Assembly (NCBI RefSeq): GCF_002979535.1
Contig: NZ_PCPB01000014.1
Coordinates: 1-64,000, forward strand
Source: Brevundimonas sp. MYb52
Lineage (GTDB): Bacteria > Pseudomonadota > Alphaproteobacteria > Caulobacterales > Caulobacteraceae
DNA length: 64,000 bases
Direction: 5' to 3'
The notes under the pieces are model-generated. The model was given only the letters and a program-made list of their open reading frames with translations, was not told the DNA's origin and searched no databases. Position numbers and translations under genes: made by a program. This document shows, one piece after another, positions 58,259 through 64,000 of this stretch (position 1 is the first letter of the stretch; every line of letters begins with the position of its first letter).

Positions 58259-59293
58259 TCAGACCAGGGCCGGGTTCAGGCGGGCGAACCCTTCCTGCTG
58301 GCGATAGGGGGTGTGGGGGTAGGGCGGCAGGATGTCGCTGGCGACGTCGAGCGCGGCGATCTGTTCCGGCGTCAGAGACCAGCCCACGGCGCCGAGGTTC
58401 TGGCGCAGCTGTTCCTCGTTGCGGGCGCCGATGATGACCGAGGAGACGGTCGGGCGTTGCAACAGCCAGTTGATCGCCACCTGGGGCACGGTCTTGCCGG
58501 TCTCGGCGGCGACGAGGTCCAGGGCGTCGACGACGCGATACAGGTGTTCGTCCTCGACTGGCGGGGCGAAGGCGGCGGTCTGGTGCAGGCGGCTGCCCTC
58601 GGGGATGGGGGTGTCGCGCCGGATCTTTCCGGTCAGGCGGCCCCAGCCCAGGGGGCTCCACACCAGGGCGCCGACGCCCTGATCCGCGCCCAGGGGCATC
58701 AGGTCGGCCTCATAGGCGCGGCCGACCAGGGAGTAGTAGACCTGATGGGCGACGAAGCGGGGGCGGGCGTCGCGGTCGGCAAGGCCTTGCGCCTTCATCA
58801 GGGCCCAGCCGGGATAGTTGGAGACGCCGGTGTGGCGCACCTTGCCCGAGCTTACGAGCAGGTCCAGCGTGGCCAGCAATTCCTCGGCCGGGGTCGAGGC
58901 GTCGTAGGCGTGCAGTTGCAGCAGGTCGATATGATCCGTGCCCAGGCGGCGCAGGGCCGCCTCCACAGAACGGATCAGACGGTCGCGCGACACGCCCCAG
59001 TCGTTCGGACCGTCGCCGGTCGGCAGGCCGGTTTTGGTCGAGATCAGCACCTGGTCGCGGCGGCCCTTGATGGCCTGGCCCAAGACTTCTTCGGAGGCGC
59101 CGTCGGAATAGACGTCTGCGGTGTCGAACAGGTTGACCCCGGCCTCCAGGCAGATGTCGATCAGGCGGCGGGCCTCGGCCACGTCGCTGTTGCCCCAGGC
59201 GCCGAACAGGGGGCCGGAACCGCCGAAGGTGCCCGTGCCGAAGCTGAGGACCGGCACGCGCAGGCCTGACGATCCGAGTTGACGATAGTCCAT
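58259..59293 (-). CDS. Aldo/keto reductase
   Basis: 344 residues with the intact AKR tetrad: Asp and Tyr in NLFDTADVYSDGASEE, Lys in VLISTKTGLP, His in DLLQLHAYD. NADPH site regions GVGALVWSPLGWGRLTGK and VIIGARNEEQLRQNL are present. Resembles the YakC/Tas group; substrate unknown. Operon with the MFS carrier, and diverges from the LysR gene over 88 bp, which is its likely regulator. Confidence 0.9.
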   Translation of the reverse strand: MDYRQLGSSGLRVPVLSFGTGTFGGSGPLFGAWGNSDVAEARRLIDICLEAGVNLFDTADVYSDGASEEVLGQAIKGRRDQVLISTKTGLPTGDGPNDWGVSRDRLIRSVEAALRRLGTDHIDLLQLHAYDASTPAEELLATLDLLVSSGKVRHTGVSNYPGWALMKAQGLADRDARPRFVAHQVYYSLVGRAYEADLMPLGADQGVGALVWSPLGWGRLTGKIRRDTPIPEGSRLHQTAAFAPPVEDEHLYRVVDALDLVAAETGKTVPQVAINWLLQRPTVSSVIIGARNEEQLRQNLGAVGWSLTPEQIAALDVASDILPPYPHTPYRQQEGFARLNPALV

Positions 59294-59381
59294 GACGGTC
59301 CCTTCCGTTCCGTTTGAAGAGGCACAGATGGACGGCGGGGGCCAAGCGCGTTAGAGGCGGTCCAGGCCAAGGATTTTTGAA

Positions 59382-60293
59382 ATGAACGCAAAGATGCAGC
59401 CGGGCGGCGCCGATCGGGCGCGCGAGATGGCGGTCTTCTCGGCGGTGGCGGCCAGCGGTAGCTTTTCCGCCGCCGGACGCGAGCTGGGGCTGACACCCTC
59501 GGCGGTCAGCCGGACCCTGGACCGGATCGAGGCGCGGCTGGGGGTGCGGCAGATGCTGCGCACGACCCGAACCCTGACCCTGACGCCGGAGGGGCAGGCC
59601 TATCTGGGCGCGGCGCGGCGTATCCTGACCGACCTGGACGACGCGGAGCAGGCCATCGCCGACCAGGGGGCGCCGCGCGGGCGTCTGCGGGTCAGCGCCT
59701 CTCTGTCGCACGGACGGCTGTGCGTCGTGCCTCTGCTCGGCGACTTCGTCGCGCGCTATCCGCACATTCTGGTCGACATCAATCTGAGCGACGTGGTGGT
59801 CGATGTGGCGGCCGGGCAAGCGGATGTGGCCATCCGTTTCGGCCCCCTGTCGGACAGCGGCCTGACGGCGCGCAAGTTGGGCGAGACGGGGCGCGTCATC
59901 GTGGCCTCGCCCGCCTACTTGGTCGCGCGCGGGACGCCGAGGACGCCCGAGGACCTGCACGATCACAACTGCCTGAATTTCAACTTCCGCCGCGTCGAGC
60001 CGGTCTGGCCGTTTGTGCGCGACGGTCGGGAATACAGTCTGTCGGTCAGAGGCAATATCGAGGCCAACAACGGCGAAACCCTGGGCCAGTTGGCGGCGGC
60101 TGGGGTGGGGCTGACGCGGGTCGGCGCCTTCAGCGTGGCCGACGACGTGGCGGCGGGTCGGCTGGTCCCCCTGCTGGAGGACTTCAATCCGGGTGATGTG
60201 GAGAATATCCACGCCGTCTTCGTCGGTGGGGCCAACACCCCGGCGCGGGTGCGGGTCTTCGTCGACTTTCTGGCCGAGCGGCTGAAGGCCTAG
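59382..60293 (+). CDS. LysR family transcriptional regulator
   Basis: 303 residues. N-terminal winged HTH (MAVFSAVAASGSFSAAGREL, GLTPSAVSRTLDRIEARLGV) and a periplasmic-binding-protein-like effector domain (RVSASLSHGRLCVVPLL, FVARYPHILVDINLSD, AATGVGLTRVGAFSVADDVA-like AAAGVGLTRVGAF). Reads away from the AKR/MFS operon, the usual layout for its target. Its stop overlaps the ligD stop (CTAG). Confidence 0.9.
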   Translation: MNAKMQPGGADRAREMAVFSAVAASGSFSAAGRELGLTPSAVSRTLDRIEARLGVRQMLRTTRTLTLTPEGQAYLGAARRILTDLDDAEQAIADQGAPRGRLRVSASLSHGRLCVVPLLGDFVARYPHILVDINLSDVVVDVAAGQADVAIRFGPLSDSGLTARKLGETGRVIVASPAYLVARGTPRTPEDLHDHNCLNFNFRRVEPVWPFVRDGREYSLSVRGNIEANNGETLGQLAAAGVGLTRVGAFSVADDVAAGRLVPLLEDFNPGDVENIHAVFVGGANTPARVRVFVDFLAERLKA

Positions 60294-62821
60294 CCGAGCT
60301 TGCGGATGGCGGGCTTCAGCGACGCCGCCGAGGAACGGAACGCCGCCCACGGATCGGGCGTCTGCAACAGGTAGGCGGCGGCCCACAGGTTGAAGGCTTT
60401 CGAGTCCAGCCCCGGCTTCACCTGATCCCAGGACAGAGGGAAGGCGATGCCTGCGCCGGGCCGCGCGCGCGGCGACCAGAGGGCGACGGCGGTGGCCGCG
60501 CGGCCGTTGCGCAGATAGTCGAGGAAGATCTTTCCGCCGCGCGCCTTCTTGGCCATCGTCGTGGTGAAGCGGTCGGGATGGTCGGCCTTCAGGGCGTCGC
60601 AGACGGATTTGGCGAAGACCTTGGCGGCGTCCCAGTCGATGCGGCTGCGGGCGTCGGTCTTGATCGGCGCTACGACGTGCAGGCCCTTGCCGCCGGTGGT
60701 CTTGACGAAGGGCGTCAGGCCGAGCGCCTCCAGGCGGGGTTTCAGCAGCAGGGCGGCGGCGATGACGTCGTCGAAGTCGAGGCCCTCGTCGGGGTCGAGG
60801 TCGAAGGTGATCTGATCGGGCGTCTCGGGGTCGCCGGGCTTGCAGCCCCAGGGATGAAGTTCGAGGCCGCCGGATTGGCCCACCGCGATCAGGCCGCTGA
60901 GGTCGGTGACGGCGAGGTAGGGCTGGCCCTCGCCGACGTCGATGGGGCGCAGACCTTGATGGCGGCCCGCCATGGCGTGGCGCTGAAAGAAGCGTTGGCC
61001 GTCGATGCCGTCGGGCGCGCGGATGATGGAGACGGGGCGGTCGAGGATGTGCGGCAGGAGGCGTTCGGCGGCGGCTTCGTAATAGGCGATCAGATCGGCC
61101 TTGGTGACGGCGGGGTGGTCGCCGTGCGCGGGCCACAGGATCTTGTCGGGATGGGTGATGGCGACGCCTGCGACGATCAGCTTGCCGGGTTTGGCGGCGG
61201 GCGGTTGCGGCGGGGCCGTGACGTCGGCGGGGGCCTTGTCTTCGCGCAGGCCCTTGAAGGCGGCCTGACGCAGGATGCCCTCCTTGGAGTAGCCCGCGTG
61301 CTCGATCTCGGCGACGAGGACGGGGGCGACCCAGTGCAACTGCTCGTCCAGATCGGCGCTGGCCTCGGGGGCATTGGCGCCGACGAAGGGCGAGCGGTCG
61401 GCGGCGGCGGCTTGCAGCGCGGACACGAGCGTCTTGGTCAGGGCCGCCGAATAGCCGGTGCCGACGCGGCCGAGGTAGCGCAGGCCGCCCTTGGTCTTGA
61501 CCCCGACCAGCAGGGAGCGAAAGCGGGTTCCGCCCTCGGACGACCAGCCGCCGATCACCACCTCGTCGCGACCCCGACACTTGGACTTGACCCAGGTCGC
61601 CGAGCGCCCGGCGCGATAGGGGGCGTCCAGCGTCTTGGAGATGACGCCTTCGAGGTTCATGCGGCAGGCGCTTTCCAGAATGGTCTGTCCGCTGGCGCCG
61701 AAATGCTCGACGTAGCGCAGGCGCGTGGCGGCGACCTTGGGCGTTCGGTCGATCAGGGCCTGAAGCCGGGCCTTGCGATGCGACAGCGGCAGCTTGCGCA
61801 GATCCTCCGGGCCGTCGAACAGCAGGTCGAAGGCGAAATAGACCAGCTGCTCGGTCGCCCCCTCCGAGATCGCCGTCTGCAGGGCCGAGAAGTCCGGCAT
61901 GTCGTGGGCGTCAAGGGCGCAGACCTCGCCGTCGAACACGCCGTCGGGCCAGTGGGCGGCGTCGGCGGCCAGTTCGGGAAAGCGCTCGGTCCAATCCAGA
62001 CCCTTGCGGGTCCGTAAGGTCGCGCGGCTGCGGCCGACGGCGACTTGGATGCGATAGCCGTCGAACTTGATCTCATGCGCCCAGCCCGGCGCCGAGGGCG
62101 GGCGGTCGGCGACCTTGCATAGCTGGATGGGGACGAAGGCGTGGGGGCGGGCGACGGGCCGCGCCGCCTTGGTCGGTTTCGGCTTGGGCGGGGCCTTGCG
62201 GCCGGTGGCTTTGGACGCGGTCCATTGGGTCTCGCCCTTCGCAATTTCCGCCAGGCTGCGACCGGTGGTGATCGAGGCGTCGATCTCGGCCAGGGCGTCG
62301 CCTTCGCCGTCGACGGCGTATTCGTCCTTCTCCTTGAGCAGCAGCCAGTCGGCGCGCTTGGAGGGTTTGCCGCGATCGGACTTGAGACGGATCAGGGCCC
62401 AGCCGCCCTTCAGCCGTTCGCCGTCCAGCGTCAGCTTGACCACGCCCTTCTTGAAGGCTGCATCGAGGTCCTTGTCCTGCGGGCTCCATTCGCCGACGTC
62501 CCACAGTTGCACCGTGCCCGCGCCATAGTTGCCGGCGGGGATGGTCCCCTCGAAGCCGCCGTAGTCGAGGGGGTGGTCCTCGACCTCGACCGCCAGGCGC
62601 TTGACCTGGGGATCGCGCGACGGGGCCTTGGTCACGGCCCAGGACTTCAGCACCCCGTCGTGCTCGATGCGGAAGTCGTAGTGCAGGCGCGACGCCGCGT
62701 GGCGCTGGATCAGATAGCGCAGGCCGGTCTGGCGGGCCTTGGCCTTGCGGCCTTTCGGCTCCGGCGTGACGCCGAAGTTCCGCTTGGCCTGATAGGTGTC
62801 CAGTTCGCCGCGCGCCGCCAT
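60290..62821 (-). CDS. ligD: ATP-dependent DNA ligase D (PE-ligase-polymerase)
   Basis: 843 residues, three domains in the P. aeruginosa order. Phosphoesterase domain at about 1-180 (RLHYDFRIEHDGVLKSWAV, HPLDYGGFEGTIPAGNYGAG), ligase domain with adenylation Lys in EIKFDGYRIQ (near residue 252) and its OB-fold, and polymerase/primase domain with the Asp pair in TFDLDPDEGLDFDDVI. Completes NHEJ with Ku. The 22-codon upstream extension (to 62887) is not family-like, so ATG 62821 is preferred. Confidence 0.92.
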   Translation of the reverse strand: MAARGELDTYQAKRNFGVTPEPKGRKAKARQTGLRYLIQRHAASRLHYDFRIEHDGVLKSWAVTKAPSRDPQVKRLAVEVEDHPLDYGGFEGTIPAGNYGAGTVQLWDVGEWSPQDKDLDAAFKKGVVKLTLDGERLKGGWALIRLKSDRGKPSKRADWLLLKEKDEYAVDGEGDALAEIDASITTGRSLAEIAKGETQWTASKATGRKAPPKPKPTKAARPVARPHAFVPIQLCKVADRPPSAPGWAHEIKFDGYRIQVAVGRSRATLRTRKGLDWTERFPELAADAAHWPDGVFDGEVCALDAHDMPDFSALQTAISEGATEQLVYFAFDLLFDGPEDLRKLPLSHRKARLQALIDRTPKVAATRLRYVEHFGASGQTILESACRMNLEGVISKTLDAPYRAGRSATWVKSKCRGRDEVVIGGWSSEGGTRFRSLLVGVKTKGGLRYLGRVGTGYSAALTKTLVSALQAAAADRSPFVGANAPEASADLDEQLHWVAPVLVAEIEHAGYSKEGILRQAAFKGLREDKAPADVTAPPQPPAAKPGKLIVAGVAITHPDKILWPAHGDHPAVTKADLIAYYEAAAERLLPHILDRPVSIIRAPDGIDGQRFFQRHAMAGRHQGLRPIDVGEGQPYLAVTDLSGLIAVGQSGGLELHPWGCKPGDPETPDQITFDLDPDEGLDFDDVIAAALLLKPRLEALGLTPFVKTTGGKGLHVVAPIKTDARSRIDWDAAKVFAKSVCDALKADHPDRFTTTMAKKARGGKIFLDYLRNGRAATAVALWSPRARPGAGIAFPLSWDQVKPGLDSKAFNLWAAAYLLQTPDPWAAFRSSAASLKPAIRKLG

Positions 62822-62892
62822 CCGGTGGAAACGCAGAGGGGCGGCGAAGGCTTCATGCGCTCGCCGCCCCGGTGGAAGCTCCCCCATAGACC

Positions 62893-63005
62893 GTCACCCT
62901 CGGGCTTGTCCCGAGGGCCCATGGCGGCTTCGAGCGCACCTGTCGTCATGCCGACTGGAGGCGCGTGGCGGAAGGATAGGCCCTCGGGACAAGCCCGAGG
63001 GTGAC
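62893..63005. repeat. Perfect 27-bp inverted repeat pair around a 59-bp spacer
   Basis: The left copy (62893-62919) and right copy (62979-63005) are exact inverse complements. Each arm itself contains the hairpin CCCTCGGG-CTTGT-CCCGAGGG. The unit lies between the ligD start and the amt gene end. The arrangement resembles REP/BIME-type intergenic elements; a long-stem transcript terminator is also possible. No ORF inside. Confidence 0.7.
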
Positions 63006-63052
63006 GAGTATTTGAAATCAAGGCGCTATCTTCGCCGGTCCATGAGGTCGCC

Positions 63053-64000
63053 CTAGTGCATGGCCTCGCCGTGCTGGCTGTAGTCGAGGCCCTCGATCTC
63101 GGCTTCCTTCTCGACGCGCAGGCCGACGGTGTATTTGCAGATCATCAGCACGACGAAGGTGCCGACGGCGCTCCAGGCCATGGCGCCGCCCAGGCCGATG
63201 GCCTGTTTCCACAGGGTCGCGCCTTCGGCCAGGGGGTTGATGGCGGCGTTGGCGAAGACCCCGGTCAGCAGGGCCCCGGCGATCCCGGCGACGCCGTGCA
63301 CCCCGAAGGCGTCCAGGCTGTCGTCGTACTTGAGTTTGTGCTTCAGCCAGACCGCGCCGCCATAGGCGATCGGGCCGGAGATCAGGCCGATCAGGAAGGC
63401 GCCTTTCGGATCAACGAAACCGGCGCCGGGTGTGATGGCGACTAACCCTGCGACCACGCCGGTCAGCAGGCCCAGCAGGGTCGGCTTCTTCTTCAGCGTC
63501 CACTCGACCGCGATCCAGCCGACGGCGGCGGCGGCGGGGGCCAGCAGGGTGTTGAAGACGGCGACGGCGGCGATCTCATTGGCGCCCGCGGCCGATCCGC
63601 CGTTGAAGCCCATCCAGCCGACGAACAGCAGGCCTGTGCCGATGGCGGTGAAGGCCAGGTTGTGCGGGGCCATGTTGTCGCGGCCCCAGCCGTGGCGCGG
63701 GCCGAGCACGATGGCGCAGACCAGACCGGCCACGCCCGCATTGACGTGGACTACGGCGCCGCCGGCGAAGTCGAGCACGCCCAGCTCGCCCATCCAGCCG
63801 CCGCCCCAGACCTGATGGCAGATCGGCGCATAGACGATCAGGTGCCACAGGGTGAAGAAGAGGACGCTGGCCGAAAACTTGATGCGCTCGGCGAAGGCGC
63901 CCGCGATCAGGGCCGGGGTGATGATGGCGAAGGTCAGCTGATAGCTGATCCACAGGAACTCGGGCAGGCCGGGGGTCAGGGCGTGGGCGGTCTTTACGCC
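63053..64000 (-). CDS. amt: Ammonium transporter Amt (5' end beyond window)
   Basis: 315 visible residues of an AmtB-type channel, in frame through the right window edge. Features: ISYQLTFAIITPALIAGAFAERIKFSA, HLIVYAPICHQVWGGGW, LDFAGGAVVHVNAGVAGLVCA (first pore His), ITPGAGFVDPKGAFLIGLISG and VHGVAGIAGALLTGVFA (second pore His). Conducts NH4+/NH3. No glnK is visible; it would lie outside the window. Preceded on its downstream side by the inverted repeat pair. Confidence 0.93.
   Translation of the reverse strand, partial: GVKTAHALTPGLPEFLWISYQLTFAIITPALIAGAFAERIKFSASVLFFTLWHLIVYAPICHQVWGGGWMGELGVLDFAGGAVVHVNAGVAGLVCAIVLGPRHGWGRDNMAPHNLAFTAIGTGLLFVGWMGFNGGSAAGANEIAAVAVFNTLLAPAAAAVGWIAVEWTLKKKPTLLGLLTGVVAGLVAITPGAGFVDPKGAFLIGLISGPIAYGGAVWLKHKLKYDDSLDAFGVHGVAGIAGALLTGVFANAAINPLAEGATLWKQAIGLGGAMAWSAVGTFVVLMICKYTVGLRVEKEAEIEGLDYSQHGEAMH

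Noticed and set aside
58710..61580. 956-residue open frame on the minus strand across AKR, LysR and ligD
   Set aside because: It crosses three convincing genes in other frames and has no recognisable domains; Arg/Pro-rich composition shows it is a shadow.
62893..63005. Insertion sequence remnant
   Set aside because: Inverted repeats lack a transposase and flanking target duplication; internal hairpins favour a REP-like unit or terminator.

Overview
The window is GC-rich DNA from an alphaproteobacterium, most likely a member of the Caulobacteraceae close to Brevundimonas (inference). The best evidence is a chpT gene (phosphotransferase of the CckA-ChpT-CtrA cell-cycle relay) followed by a CheY-like and a CheR gene, an arrangement I recall from Caulobacter. 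A RegB-type redox kinase next to a Sco/PrrC protein, a Cys-type intracellular PHB depolymerase, M13 and M28 peptidases, a TonB-dependent receptor and Ku/LigD end joining fit the same group.

Layout: 1-19449 is ordinary chromosome: regB and sco diverging; phaZ and a YgjP-like metallopeptidase; PBP1A; a methyltransferase/hydrolase pair diverging from a Rieske oxygenase; a TetR gene with palindromic sites upstream; a Kef-type antiporter; an M13 peptidase; a noncoding stretch with a strong terminator and a possible small RNA; hisS; a run of 3-hydroxybutyryl-CoA dehydrogenase, a membrane protein and a DUF418 protein; and yggT.

At 19450-19525 lies tRNA-Ala(CGC). Its 3' end is the left boundary (40-bp direct repeat at 19488-19527 and 37264-37303) of a 17.8-kb integrated element. 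The element has a P4-type tyrosine integrase at its right end, matching integrase arm-site candidates near both ends, a rightward operon (small proteins, two AlpA-like proteins, a lambda gpD-like head decoration protein, a split primase/helicase module), a DUF6441 phage structural protein at the left, and two leftward operons of defence-like genes (RHH, DUF4145, PIN fusion, small membrane proteins; then a membrane protein, a membrane protein with an R-x4-H motif, and DUF3800). It has no terminase, portal, major capsid or lysis gene. I read it as a P4-like phage satellite or integrative element carrying a candidate antiphage module. Clusters of GGGAAC/GTTCCC sites beside AT-rich tracts look like replication control regions, and a recurring GACGAACC/GGTTCGTC palindrome looks like an operator.

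37304-64000 is chromosome again: a UDP-glucuronate 4-epimerase-like gene, M28 peptidase and TonB receptor; a Tat-exported metallophosphatase; chpT-cheY-cheR; cysQ; a map-radC-GNAT-bolA run ending in an aldo/keto-reductase-like protein that lacks the catalytic residues; a molybdopterin-binding-domain protein; a FadL-type porin; a DEAD-box helicase; ku, with ligD 4 kb away; an AKR-MFS operon diverging from a LysR regulator; a 27-bp inverted repeat pair; and an ammonium transporter gene running off the end. Family assignments come from reading the translated proteins; no database search was possible.
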